From Luscinia megarhynchos (lineage: Eukaryota > Chordata > Aves > Passeriformes > Turdidae), in contig CM067592.1 in assembly GCA_034336665.1 (NCBI GenBank), positions 34,894,779 through 34,958,778 on the forward strand: a stretch of DNA of 64,000 nucleotides. The letters run 5' to 3'. The number at the start of each line of letters is the position of its first letter. The stretch's first letter is position 1. The notes under the pieces are model-generated. The model was not told the DNA's origin, ran no database searches, and saw nothing but the letters and a program-made list of their open reading frames with translations. Below, piece after piece: positions 13,479 through 26,463 of the stretch. A program made the position numbers and the translations under genes.

Positions 13479-13632
13479 CCTGAGATTATTTCAGCTGGTT
13501 AGAGCATGGTGGTAACATCACCAAGGTTGCTGGTTCAATCTCTATATGGTGAGCCATTCACTTCATTCATTCACTTATTATTTGGTCTTGGTGATCCTTG
13601 TGGGTCCCTTCCTACTCAGACTATGCTGTGGT
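13479..13632 (+). mobile_element. tRNA-Ile-derived SINE with CR1-type tail (TguSINE1-like)
   Basis: The head (about 13480-13556) follows tRNA-Ile: an A-box region TCAGCTGGTTAGAGCATGG at 13491-13509, a B-box GGTTCAATCTC at 13532-13542, and a 3' GAGCCA where the tRNA has its acceptor end. The tail carries the CR1 3' motif, 'TTGGTGATCCTTGTGGGTCC' and a decayed ATTCTGTGATT end. A tRNA-Ile head joined to a CR1 tail is the known design of the passerine SINE family, mobilised by CR1 reverse transcriptase. It sits inside an LTR: sequence before 13479 and after about 13632 joins up when compared with the uninterrupted sister LTR. The anticodon loop and acceptor stem are decayed, so it is not a working tRNA gene. 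Confidence 0.8.
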
Positions 13633-15827
13633 GTAAACATGAGTGATCTTCTTTCCTTGTCTCAGACCATGATCTTCCAATTGTATTTTTGAAGAGGTGA
13701 GGTGATAAGAATGGTTTGGTGGGCATCTGATGTCCAGTAAAGATTAACCCACCACACAGACACAAACAGACTTTCAGGACTTCTTCGGTCTTTATGTCAG
13801 ACTTTCAGCCCCGTAGTAAGTGCAGCACTATGAACTCTGGAAACACAGACTTCAAAATTCACCTGGGATTCAAGCTCTGTATTTATAACTGTGAAACAAA
13901 CTGTAAATATTTCATCCCATCTGCTTTCTCTTCCCTTTTCAGTGATACTCATGTTGGTCAGTCAAAAAAGTGTTGTGATTTGTCCATCCAACCTTTGTTA
14001 AAAGTGTATCTATTACTCAAAATTATCTCTGAAATAAGTGAGAAAGAAAAGGGAGAAGACAGATGGCACAGTTTGTAGAAGGAAAGCTGAGAAATGATAA
14101 CATATATCCTACAGTTTAGTAGAAAACACAATGCAAAATTCTTGCCTGAAATTCGTAGTGAAATAAAATAGCAGAATATGGGAGAGGGCAAAGACAGCTA
14201 GGGGAGCACAATGCAATAAATCATCATTTGCTGATCCAATAGAAGTACATGGGAGCAATTACACTTTGGCAGCTATTTTATTTTTCCCTTATGGAGTTTC
14301 AGACTTATACACTAAGATAGCTTTCATGTGATTAAAACTTGCACCATGTTTAATTTCCTTCAAACGAACAATCACTTTAAAAGGGGGAGAGAGGGAGTGA
14401 AAGAGACCCACAAGAGAGTGAAATAATGCTGGGGGTGGAAAAGGGGCAGTAATTTTGCCCAGATAATGTTGTCATACTTTGTAAAGCCTTTAATGCTGGA
14501 ATTTATTTATTAATGATGCATGGGTTATTACCCACCATCTGTCTTGTGTTAGCAGTGGGCTGTTTCAGATTATGGTAATGTGTTTCTGATTTGAGTCGTG
14601 TTGAAAGCCAGAACAAGGCATCTCATGTGCAGTCCTCTTTGAGGCCTGCTGTTTTCAATTCCTCTTCACAGAATGGGCTTTTATTTGATTTGTTATGGGG
14701 ATTTTTTCTTCTGTTGCCAAAACAGCTGCAAGCCTGGAAGGGAATGAGACACAAGGCCACAGCAAACTTGTTAGCTCATAAGAGAAACAGAATGTTCCAG
14801 GAACAAAAAGGGGAGCTGAAGGAAAAGGGAGAGAGAGAAAGATGAGGGGAAGAGTGATGGTAGGAAGGGACAGAAGTGGGTAAGTGAAAGGATAAAGAGC
14901 CCTAATGATTTTCAGTTGTTTTTTCATATCAAAATCACGCTGAAAAAGGTTTTCTATTCTGTCAAGCAGCAAACAGTTTCATTTTAAATTTAATATCTTA
15001 GTTAACACAGAAAGCCTTTATTTCTTTTTTTCTCCCGTTTTCAAAGGCTTCAACTGCTTTTATGCTAGTGCAAAGCAGGAAATAAAATATTTACCCCTAA
15101 TGAACTTGCATAAAAAAGCTAAAAAATTCCAAAGCTAAAAAAATCCAAAGCTAAAACCCCAGTCTGCTCATGTTCCTGATGTGGCATGCAGTGTGCCCAC
15201 GGCAGAGAGGTGCAAAGACAAGGAGAGAAAGCCAGCAGCTTCCTTGCTGAGAATCCTCATATTTAGGTCTCAGAGTCTGTCAGTCAGAATGTTGAGCTGT
15301 ATTTTTGAAATTAAGTAAGCGAGTAGACAAGTTCATTTCTCTCCATAAAAGCTGCTTCCTCTTCACAACACCTGGACTAGAGATTTCTGATCTCAGGTGC
15401 ATTTGCGGTGAATTTTTCATTTAGGGAACATTTTTGGAAAATAGCATGTGTTGTATAAATAAACATGTCTAAGTTAAACCTTATGAAATATTTCACAGAA
15501 TTCTGTTGGTAAGGAAAAGTTGAACATTCCTCATGCCAAAAATGAAGTTCTTTTATGTTCCATACTAGAGCAATATGCCCTCTCATTTTCAGATCGTGAC
15601 TTATGCTTGTCTCACAAGCTATCATCCACAGAATAGCACCTAATTTCTATGTAGAAATTATCTTTGTTTATTGATGAAGAAACACAAGACAAATATTTCT
15701 TATTCATTCTGTCAGACTGGTGCTCTCACCTGCAGTCTTTTTTCTGTCAATTTGGACCGTACACAAATTTATTAAAATTCAGTAATGGTTTCAATATTTT
15801 TAATGTAAATAATAGGAAATCAATTTG

Positions 15828-15918
15828 GGATTTGTTGCTGTTGTTTGGTTGGGGTTTTCTTGCTTGCTTACTTGGTTGTTTGTTCTTTTGCTTGTTTGGG
15901 GATTTGGGGAGGGGGCAG
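15828..15918 (+). repeat. T/G-rich low-complexity tract
   Basis: A run of TTTG, TTGC and GGTT units ending in a G-rich block at about 15899-15916. Same composition, inverse strand, as the A/C-rich tracts at 11675-11775 and 18695-18835. Confidence 0.7.
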
Positions 15919-16260
15919 GATTATACACTGGTAAGGACAAAGTGTGTAGGAAACTTCTATACAGTAGAATTTCAGATCTAAAACCAGTATTCTCATATTT
16001 TTTCAAAGTATGCTGAATTTCTTGAAGTCACAATGCCGTTCACAGCCACTTACTAAACTAAATTGGCTAAGTGGCTAAATTACTGCAAATCAATTTCTGG
16101 TATGTATAGAAGCTTCAGTTCTGCAGTCCGATTGAAGTGGTAGTTAGGTGTCAAAGTCTTCAACAAGCAGCTCAGAAAGTCTCCACAAGACTATCTACAA
16201 AGCATTTGCACTTAATTATTTTCTTTAGTCTTATTCAAAAGGAGTTGACAAGCAATTGTT

Positions 16261-16297
16261 CTTTTTTCCCTTTTTTTTTCCTTTTTTTTTTTTTTTA
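16261..16297 (+). repeat. Poly-T rich tract
   Basis: Near-homopolymeric T with a few C interruptions. A retroposon tail in inverse orientation is possible, but no adjacent body is recognised. Confidence 0.75.
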
Positions 16298-18694
16298 AGC
16301 AGCGCTCCTTACCCTTCCTAGATTTTTACCAGGCAAGATCTATGAAATGACATCTTGAAATGAAAATGAAAGGTATATTAAAATGAAATTATCTATGAAA
16401 AGGTATCTTTAAATGAAAGGCCATTTGAAGCTGATTTTGTGCCGAGTTTCTGTGTCATTTCTTAGTGCAATGAATTAGGTTGAAATACTAGTCTTTAAAA
16501 GCCCTCTTAGAATACATGATGATGTGATTTAACTTCCTTTTTTTGGTGGAGCTCAGCAGCTAGGAACAACTGCTAAACTCTTGCTAACAATCTTCAGTAG
16601 AAACCTCTGTTTCTGAAAACAAGTATAATGGTGTCACAATGACTGAGATTTCCAACTTAAACTGGCTATGAATGATCTAATCTGTTTTATCAGGCCTCTT
16701 TTATTTTAACAATAGGAAAATAAATGTATTCTTTGGGGGGAAAATTGAGTGAATATTTCCTATATTGAGAATACAAAGAAGGCAAATGTGGCTCTTAAGA
16801 GAAATTCAAATCTGAAGAGAATATTTACCTTTTAGACCACTTTTTGAAATAGATAGGAACTTATTTAGAGTACCTCAAAAAACCCCCAAACCCTCCACCT
16901 TCTTTGTGTGTGAGAAAACAAATATCGAAAAAGCACAGATTATGATGACAAAACACAAATCCAAAATTAAGATTTATAAAGAACATTGTAAATTAAAATG
17001 TCTTTCTACACCACAAACATGTTATCTGCATTTGATCACAGCATGTCTTTTGATAATAGTTTATCCTTAGAGTGAAATAATCCAATTCAATTTTTCTTGC
17101 ACACATCAAGTAAATAGGGAAAGGAAGCCAAATGTGCCTCTGTAAATCTCAATTATTTCTTATGTTCCCTCACACTTATTTAGCATATATGATGAAAATT
17201 ACTAAAGTGTTTATTTTCGTTTGTATCTTTACTACATGGGGTTTCAGAGATATTGATATATGTGAGCTCTGCTGACAGACAACAGTTATTGTCTGTTAGG
17301 AATTAAAGAAGATTAGATGACTTATACTTTAAAGCAAACTGCTGTTTTGTCCCAACATTGTTAAATATGGTCTTTCACCTGTTACTAATTTTCTTCATAG
17401 TATCAAAGGTTTTTGCTGTTTGAACACAAGGGGAAACCAGCGATATCAAGTTGTTTACACAGAGCAAACAGGGGCACAAACAGAGAAGGATGTGCATGTT
17501 AATTAGGTATGGGCTTCAGTAAGATAAAAACTCAACGTGCTCTCTGGAGTTATTTTTCTGCTGCCTGTCTCAAAGCTCACTAATCACCAGTGATTTTATA
17601 TTAATTTAGTGGGTGAACTGGATATGTTCTTTCTGATTTTATTCTCCTAACAATCTTTTTTTCATCATTGTGTTGCTTGTAAACACCCAAAAATACGTCA
17701 TTGCTTTCTGAGAGTTTCCAGTGGGATTAAGTGATGGTTGCTATTTTAACCAATGTTCCAGGCTTAAGGGCAACCCTCTGCAGCTCATACGTGTCCAGCA
17801 ATATGTGAGATCAAAATGCAATCAAATTTGAAAATGGTGATTCCAGCAGTAGCCACGAGTATATATTTAAGAAAAGACTTTATGAATAAGAAAGGATGCC
17901 ATGAGTATTGTTACTGGTTTACTTTCTGACAATCTGAACTGTTACTCTTTCTGAGACAATGGTTATTTAGAAGTATTTGGATTAATAGCCTTCATGTAAG
18001 AGTTTTATTCCACAGCTTACATACTCAATCATTATTTTAACTTTTTTGTGTTTCTGACCTGCAGGAAATCTTGTGCTATTCATTTCCACAGTTCAGTTAT
18101 ACAAGCCACAGAAAATGTACTTTGATTTAAAAACTGATGCCTGTTATTTTTGATAGTTTTTTTTCTAATTTTTTTCAAGTAACAATAAGCAAGCATTCCC
18201 TAGTTACTTTCATCATACCATTCACATAACTTTTGCATATGTCAAGCTAATCAGCCATTCTTTCACTGTGAGTTCTAATCAAAACAAACTCCATGCACTG
18301 AAGACACTGTATGATACAGTACATATTTATAAAGAGCTGTCTGTGGATCAGACATCCACAGTCCAATTTGACTGGGTCAAATTACTAAACATAATTCAGA
18401 ATCTGAAGGGGTTAAAAAAAAGGTATCAGATAAAATTCTGCTATGAATAGAAATTAAATTACACTTGTATTTGAAGAATATAAATGATATTTACATAATC
18501 TTTAAGTATTAAAATATGAAAGAAACTGTAATAAAAGTCAACAGGAACTTTAGCCTATCATTTTAGTAAGTCATAAGCCTGCCCTCCTTTTGCTACTGCA
18601 AGTTTTTTAGAATCACATGAGCATGAAAATTCCTTTGCACTTAGGTTAATAAATATTTATTTATAAGAGAAATCATAAATTTACTGGAACCAGT

Positions 18695-18835
18695 TAAAAA
18701 AAAAAACAAAACAAAATGAAACAAACAAACAAACAAAAACAAAACTAAACAACAAAAAACAACAACAAAAAGAAAAAACCAAACCACCAAACAAACCAAC
18801 TCAAAAAACCAAAGAAAGAACAAACCAACAAAAGA
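18695..18835 (+). repeat. A/C-rich low-complexity tract (AAAC/AACAA)
   Basis: About 140 bases of AAAC, AAC and AACC units. The opposite strand is T/G-rich and stays open as a low-complexity Phe/Leu/Val frame, which is an artefact. Confidence 0.8.
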
Positions 18836-21123
18836 ATGAGGAAGTATTTCAAACATATCATCATATTTCAAACCAAAACTCGTGACTACATGAACACTCC
18901 CACTTCTAGTCATCTCCTAGTCATTGGTGAAGAAAACAATGAGATATGTGGTCCTAATGATATATAAAGGTCCAAATGAAAAGAATAAAAAGACATAAGT
19001 TTGGAAACAACCATCACTGGAAATATAAAAAAGGAGAGTCTTTCATAACTTCATGGCTTAAACTGCACAAACTTATACTCCACAAAGAAACAAAGTACAC
19101 CTTCAGCTTTTTAAAATTTGCAATTTTGTTTGGAAATGCAATAAATGCTATAATTTCTCTTAGCTCAAGTACATGTTCTGTCATGAATAGCGTTAATTAT
19201 ATCCTTTTTTGTCCTGTTGTACCCCAATACACTGATCAAAATATGATGTAGTCTTCTAACTTCATCTTTGTAAGAAGAAAATAAATTTTTCTTCCGAACT
19301 AATACTGTTTTCTAAAGGTTTCAGATAGTCCAACATACCAATGTGTTCTCAGATCATAGGAGGAGAAGGTAATTGACAAAAATAAGCATTTTTGTTTATG
19401 ACAAAAATAAACTTCCATTAAGAAAAAGAGATAGGGTCTATGAAAGCCTACAACAAAATTAAATAGAAAGGTGCCTGTAAAGCATCTTGGAATTCAGTTA
19501 CATGATGAGTGAATGACTATATTAGTGGACTAATTGTAACACTTTAATTAAACAAAACTATAAATTTGAACGCCTTCCAAACTCTGATGTATGGAATGAG
19601 ACCAGGAGAGGTAATTGTATACAGTACAGATTCTTTACAGCTTATTTTTACAGACTGTAAAGCAGGACATTTCAAAACAATGACTTCACACTCAAAATCA
19701 TAAGTTTTAATGGGTCTACAGGACACAGTCTCTGTAATGTAACCTTTCTGTTGGTCAGTATAAGGTCAATATATTTACCATCTTCCTTTCACTTCAAGTG
19801 CTAGGTATCAGTGTATGCCATAATTTCTCAAGGACTTGTGCTGAGGGGGTATAGGACACCACTTGTGATACAGTGTCATATGGTTTTGTGGAAAAGATTC
19901 TTAACTATTCTTAAGATTCTTAACTGGTGAATCCTGTCCCTTCTCATCCCAACCCCAGCATGTGAACAGCAATTTTTGAATACAAAATGAAATGTAGCTC
20001 TATTGTGCACATGTGAATTTCTCCTTCTCTATCCCAAGTTCCACATTAACTAACAACACAGCCAAAACCTCTGAAATCCGGGTGGCAAAGTTGTACTTTG
20101 AAAGACAAACAGAGGCTGCCCTTTATTATTGTTGGAAAATGCACGATAATATAGAAAACCACAGCAGGACAAATTCTCCCTTCATAGGCATATACAAAAC
20201 TTTCATTGACGTCAAAAGGTTTTCTAGCATTATATATCTAATGGAAAAAATATGCCCCATTGTGTCAGCTACACTGCGCTGAAGTTCAGACTGACTTAGA
20301 CCTCAGGACATGAAAGGCTCACATCCCAATGCAGTTGTCACCTTTTTTAATGACTCATTTCTCTCTCATTAGTAGATATTTTCACCTGTGTCCTACTATG
20401 TTTATATTAGATGTGAAACATATGCTATAAAATGAAATTTAAATGTAATAAAAACTAAAAATTACAAATTTTGTATTTGTGAATTACTGTTGTGGCTAAG
20501 AAAAAAAATTTCTGTGCACCTGAATTTCTGTAAACATACAATTTTCCTCCAGATTTCCATTGACTTGCTTATACCAAATTTACTTTTGCAAATTCTATTT
20601 TTGAGCATAATTTTCCACTGAAGATGAGTTTAGCATGCTGTTTTTCCATCAATATAAAGACCCAGTCAGACGAAAGCTATGAACTCTCCCTATGAACCCT
20701 GCCTTTCATCACGCTAAAAAACGTTCACATTACAATCCATAGATGCCTGAGCATTCATAAAGTGTTTTTAGCCATTCTCCAAAAGGTGGCTTTAGGAAAG
20801 CACCCTTCACATGCTATGGAATTTGCTTCTCTACTGAAAGAATATCCACACAGACTGAGGGAGATGAATCATAATAATCTTAAAGTGTCAGATATGCTGT
20901 TCTGTTTGCTCAATCCACTATTTGGAAAGCTAAACTTTTAACTTTAGGTAGGGATTACATGAACAGCTATGCATATCAAATTTCCTTTGCAAATCTACTC
21001 AATATCCATGAAAAAGAAAAAAAAGAACTGTTTTTTGGGGGTTGTTGACATGGAGTCATTAAGAGAAATGTTGGTTTTGGTTTGGACGGTTTTTTGGTTG
21101 TTTAGTTTTATTTGGCATTAGAT

Positions 21124-21151
21124 GTTTATTTATTTATTTACTTACTTACTA
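21124..21151 (+). repeat. (TTTA)n/(CTTA)n microsatellite
   Basis: Short tandem TTTA units passing into CTTA units. Confidence 0.8.
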
Positions 21152-24100
21152 GTATTATTTTTTTAAAGACAAAATATCTAGTGTGCAATTTGTGCCATTA
21201 GGTTCTGTCAGGACAGATCTCTAAAAATTCTGCCGTAGGAATCAGAAGAGGCAAAAGCAGAACAATAAGCAGTCGGGGAACAGGTACGTGCCATCTACCA
21301 TATTATATTTATTAGGCCCAACAGTGAGAAAGGACCAGTGATTTACTGACTGGTTAGAACACCTCCTCTCACATTAATGGCTCACCTCTCACACATTAAA
21401 GGCTGTAAAAGCCTTTCACTGAGGCCAAATTGCTAATTACTTGGAGATCTAGCAGAAACCAACAGTAGACAGACCAGCTGGGAAGAAATGCCTGCCAGAG
21501 CAGCCAGACAGACCTGCTTTTTTTGTCCAACTGGCTCGAACAATAATGACTGAGTTTGGCAAAACAGACAAGAGTCTAAAAAATGCCACAAAGTTTAAAA
21601 AGTCACTAGCCCAAAGACAGATGCCTCAATACTAGGGGGTCAGAAATTATGTAACCGACAAAATTTGTAGTTCTTCAGGATCTAATAACAAACCTCTTGA
21701 CCCAGAAGCAGATATTTAACAAGGAATGAGAATAATAGGGTTTTAAGGTGTATTTAGCTCTAAAAATTACCATATTCAACAGCAAGTCCTTAGGTTTGAT
21801 TAATGAATAGCCTTATGAACTGCTGAGTAATTAGCTTATTTTTTAAACCACCTCTAAATCCACATCTCACTTGAGAATTTATACCCCTTTGCCTCCAGAA
21901 GACTACTGTTCATTTTAGATTTATTAATCTAGATTCAATTTTTCTTTCTAGATTTAAAATTAAAACAAAGCACAAAACATACTTCTTACTACTACTACTT
22001 ATTACTACATAAGCAATATGCCATCTTATGAGAGCTTTAAATTTTAAAGCAGCATGAGAAAATTTATATTAAGAAGCAAAACATTTCCTTGTAGCCATAA
22101 AATTTAATCTAATTAAAATCCTGAAATATCTCTTTATGTAAATAAAAATAGCCAAAACAAACAAAACAAACCCCTTACATTTTCAGAAGACATGAAAAGC
22201 AAACAAGATTCATCTTTTAAAAGAAGTTTAAACTAGAGAGTCTGACAACATTATCACACAGGTATGAGTGCTGTGTCTTTTTAGTTGTGTTCCCTTAAAA
22301 ACCTCAGTGGAGTGCAATTATTTCCTCATGGGTCCAGAGGGCTGATTATTTGAATTTGTTGTAAAATCAGGGACTAAGCCTGGAAGTGATGATATGCTCC
22401 AGATACAGATGTGGAAGAAATTCCAAGAAAGATAAGTAGAATGATTATAAATTCAGATCTTTTCTCTCAGGGATTTTAAAGAAAGTAATGATTGCGGTTT
22501 TTCTTACTTTCTACATGCATATTGAACTTAGGAGAGTGCTAAATTTGTAATATAATTAATAACAATTTTCTTATAATAGAAAAGTAACTTGACAAGGTAA
22601 TTGAAACATTAGCAAAAAAGCATGTTAAATTTATGAGAAGATATAACTTTGAAGAATGAGCGAATAGCTCTGTATTTTTATTCTTTCAGCCTGTTGTACC
22701 ATTGCAAAAGTTTTCTACACATCTGAAAGTCAGTAGTATCTGCTAAGAAGTTTTCTTGCAATAAGAGCAGCTCTTCACCAGGAAACAGACTGAGATCATC
22801 AAATTTCATTCCTAAAGCTGTTACTAGTACGAGCAAGGTTTTGGCAATATGAGACACTTATAGGATTTTAGCTGGACAGTAAGTATATCACTTGCTAACT
22901 ACTGCATTTTACAGAGGAAAAGTGAAACAGTTTGCCCATTTAAAGGGTCAGCTTTAGAAAAAAAAATAAATTCAAAAACACACAATTTCTTCAGTAGCAG
23001 GGAAAGGACAAGTGCTTATTAAGGAAAAGCCAGAAAATTGCATGTAGATCACTGGAGTCATTTACACAAATTCTATCACCCCATTTCAGATTATTTGGGT
23101 GCTTCGTTTGACCCAGAGGTCCCATTCATCACACGAATTTACTCATCTGTTTAAAAAACAGAATGCCTACTAACCATTTTCCTGTGCTTTGATGTATTTG
23201 TTTCCAAAGTATTTTAAATTGAGTGAGAATCAAGCTTAATGCACACAGCTTCATAACAGCATTCCTTGTAATGAGAGACATCTTTTAATGGAAAGTACTG
23301 CCCTGTTAAATTAAAAACATACAAAGTATAAACCACATATATCAGCGTGTAAAAAATAGAGCCCTTTCATTTATTCGTTTCGCTAAACAATGTGAAGATG
23401 CAGACCGAAATGAAAGACATACACACCAAAGAGGATATATCCCCACTAGCATAGAGATGGCTCTCAGAAAAAGGTGAAATACTGAAAAATCTGATCCCAG
23501 TGAAGCAGGAAAACAAGGAATAATATCTAATATTAACTTGAACCTCTAACAGCACTTATTGCAATCTCCCTTAAACTTCTATTCCATGATAAATTTAATA
23601 AAATCACAAAATCAATACAGAATAAAGCTGAGCACGTTGGGGTTTGGTATTGAAAATTTAGTGGTTTTTTAACTTGAAGCTTTTCAGTTTGTATTTATGA
23701 AATTCTAAGTGGCAGGTATCCCATCACGCTTCCATACTAGCAGAGAAGTTGTACATATTAGTAGCAAGAAAGGAAACCTATTCCCACAACCTCTGAAATA
23801 TGACAAAATCAAATTTTATTTTAAAATGTTAGTCTTCTATACTGAAAAACTGTGATCTGATCAATGGATAACAACAACTTAAAGAGACACAAAATGTCCA
23901 AAGCATCTTTACCTTTAATTTACTTTCTAAGCATACTGTGCACAAGGGTATGGATCATGTCATAGTGTTTGAAAATATATTTTAGTCTCAATTAATGGAA
24001 AAAGAAACTGAGATGATAGATTACAGTATACTTTTTAAATAGTATTTCCAGCTATGCATAAGTTTATACTTTAAAGGCAAGAAAAAAAACTCACAAGCTT

Positions 24101-24794
24101 TTTCTTACTTTTTATTTTTACAGACATCTTGAAACACAAGAAACAGACCACACAATACAAAACATGTCAGATCCAGAAAAAGTGTGCCACATTTCATTAA
24201 GCATAAGCTGTCTAAATTGCATGCTAAGAATAAAGTGTTATTGTCAAAGGGAAAGTTCAAAAGGAAAACACATAACCTCAAATTATATAAAGAATGTTTA
24301 TAACCATAGTGGAAGATCACAGTCACAATAATTAATCTAAAAAATATTGCAGCCTAGTTTATTCCATACAGTGTTCTTCAAAAGCACTATGTGTCAAACT
24401 TACTCTACAGTTCATAAAAGCCATCTGTCAACACTTTCATGATGACATTTTTGCTTTTACTCTGTTCAGAGACACAGGGACTCCAGAAACATGAAATTTC
24501 TTGGAAGCTACTGACTGAACACCATGTATTCTGTGACTTTTTTACCTATTGCTAAGTTTCAGATTTTACCTTTTAGTTCATTTTGTTCTGCTTAGTTTCT
24601 GCTGCAACACTATTTTATATCCTGTCACTGATACAAAGAAATAATACATGACTGTCCAAGCTGCTTGTTCCTTGACATTCAAGTAAAAACTGTTTCTTCT
24701 GATACAAAATTGAAAAGAAATCACCATTTCTTATTGCTCCTAAATTCGTCTGCTGTATGATTTTTTAAAAAGAAAAGTAACATTATTCCAAAAA

Positions 24795-26463
24795 CAAAAG
24801 GGATACTGAACAATTTTGCCACAGTCTTCCACGGCAACCCATCTTCCCACAATTGGATGTAATGTAAGACGAGAGCTAGGGGAACAAAGACCCACTGTAA
24901 GTAAAGATCAGGTCCAATACTACCTGAGAAACCTCAATATATGTAAGTCTATGAAACCTGATAGGATCAATCTCAGAGTCCTGAGGGAATTCAGTGATAT
25001 AGTTTCCATGCAATTCTCCATGATACTTGAAAAGTCCCAGCATCAGGTGAAGTCCCACAGAACTGGAAAGGGTAAACATTGTACCCATCTTTATAAAGGG
25101 TAGAAAGGAGGACCATGGGAACTACCACGCTGTCAGACTACCCTCTGTTCCTGGGAAATCATGAATCTAGATCCTCCTAGAAGATATGCTAAGGTACAGG
25201 GAGGACAGGGAAGAGATCAGAGATAGTCAATGCAGTTCCACCAAGGGCAAGCCCTGCCTGACCAACCTAGTGGTCTATGATGGATTGACTACATCTGTGG
25301 GCAATTACTGATGTAATTTACATGGAAGAGTTACAGATGTCATTTATCTGGACTTCTGTAAAGCCTTTTCCACAGTCCCAGAACCCAGAACATCCTGTTC
25401 TCTAAATTGGGAAGAGATAGATTTGATGGTCTATTCAATGAATATGTGGTTTAGACAATCTTATCCAGAGTGTAGAGGTCAATGAGTCAGTACCTCAATG
25501 GCCACTGGTGACAGAGGGTGTCCCTCAGCAGTCTATATTGGGACCAGCACAGTTTGAAGACCTCATCATTGACACAGACAAGGGGATCAAGTGAACCCTA
25601 AGCAAATCTGCTGATGACACCGAGCTGAGTGGTGCTGCTGACACTCCTGAAGAACAGGATGCCATCTAGAGGGACCAGGACAAGCTTGAGAACTGGGTCC
25701 ATGAGAATCTCATGTGGTTTAACAAGTCCAAATGCAAGGTGCTGCACATGGGTCAGGGCAACCCCTGGTATCAACATAGGCTGGGGGTTGAAAGAATCAC
25801 AAAAAGTCCTTCTGAGAAGGACTTGGGTGTGCTGGTAGACAAAAGGCTTGACATGACCTGACAATGTGCACTTGTAGTCCAGAAAATACAGCACACCCTG
25901 GGCTGCATCCAAAGCAGCGTGGGCAGCAGGGGAGGGAGGGGATTCTGACCCTCTGCTCTGCTCTGGCAAGACCCCAGCTGGAGCCCTGCATCCAGCCCTG
26001 GAGCTCCAAACACAGGAAGCACGTCATGTGCTGGAATGAGCTGAGAGGAAGCCATGAGGATGATCACAGGGCTGGAGCACATCTCCTATGAAGACAGACA
26101 GAGAGTTGGAAGTATTCAGCCTAGTGATGAGTAGGGTCCAGGGAGACTTTATAGCAGGATTTCAGTACCTAGAAGGGGGCTACAGAGTGGAAGACAGACT
26201 TTTTACAAGATCATGGAGTGATAAGACGAGGGTGAAAGGCTTTACACTTTCCAAGGGAATCAATTTAAACTAGCTGTAACAAACAACTTTTTTACAATGT
26301 GTGTGGTGAGACAATGAAAAAAGTTGCCCAGAGAGGTGATGTATGCACCATAGCTGGAAACACTCAAGATGAATGAGACTGAGCAACCTGATCTAGTAGT
26401 AGATCTCCCTGCAGATGATCTTTAAATGGTCCCCTCCAACCCAAACTATTCTATGATTCCATG
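24795..26463 (+). mobile_element. CR1 LINE, 5'-truncated, plus strand, with decayed ORF2 reverse transcriptase
   Basis: The longest CR1 in the window (about 1.67 kb). Family motifs run in order. A segment before the catalytic core (about 24890-25000) contains LRNLNI-KSM-PD and RVLREF. 'DVIYLDFCKAF' is recognisable at about 25335-25372. The FADD catalytic box survives as SADD-TE at 25607-25624 (Phe replaced by Ser), followed by '[12 protein letters not shown]' near 25715-25752. The C-terminal 'EKDLGVLVD' lies near 25815-25845, and the 3' UTR ends in ACTATTCTATGATTCCATGA at 26444-26463. Stops and frameshifts break the frame into pieces of at most 123 codons, so it is inactive. The endonuclease half is missing. 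The upstream limit is approximate. Confidence 0.93.

Larger units (their letters stand above)
12598..13756 (+). mobile_element. LTR of the same ERV family A, plus strand, interrupted by a SINE
   Basis: This is the inverted sister of the LTR at 9959-10970. The two share, in order, the GGTTTTGGCAGCAGG-like start, the TATTTAAG box (12777-12784), a 'CACCGAGGTCAGTGGA' block, the GC-rich middle, a 'GTTTTGCCCATGAC' block and the end GATTAACCCACCACA. Without the nested SINE (about 13479-13632) its length is about 1,005 bp, close to the 1,012 bp of the sister copy. No internal retroviral sequence follows, so it behaves as a solo LTR. No clean target duplication is visible (flanks TTCAC and CAGAC), and the start could be up to 17 bases further upstream. 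More decayed than its sister. Confidence 0.8.
13757..24794. other. 11-kb AT-rich unique stretch, no gene or transposon seen
   Basis: No exon, RNA gene or interspersed repeat recognised. Contents are simple tracts only (listed separately), short local duplications (for example a 16-17-bp unit repeated near 15113-15157 and an AAATGAAAGG-type repeat near 16343-16425) and purine-rich patches (14380-14420, 14810-14850). Several open frames of 60-105 codons have low-complexity or non-conserved-looking composition. The lack of datable transposons over 11 kb next to repeat-rich flanks is noted in the findings. Confidence 0.5.

Noticed and set aside
13480..13556. tRNA-Ile gene
   Set aside because: The anticodon loop and acceptor stem are decayed and the sequence continues into a CR1-type tail, as in a SINE.
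20207..20214. TGACGTCA, a perfect CRE palindrome
   Set aside because: About one chance occurrence is expected in 64 kb, and nothing nearby looks like a promoter.
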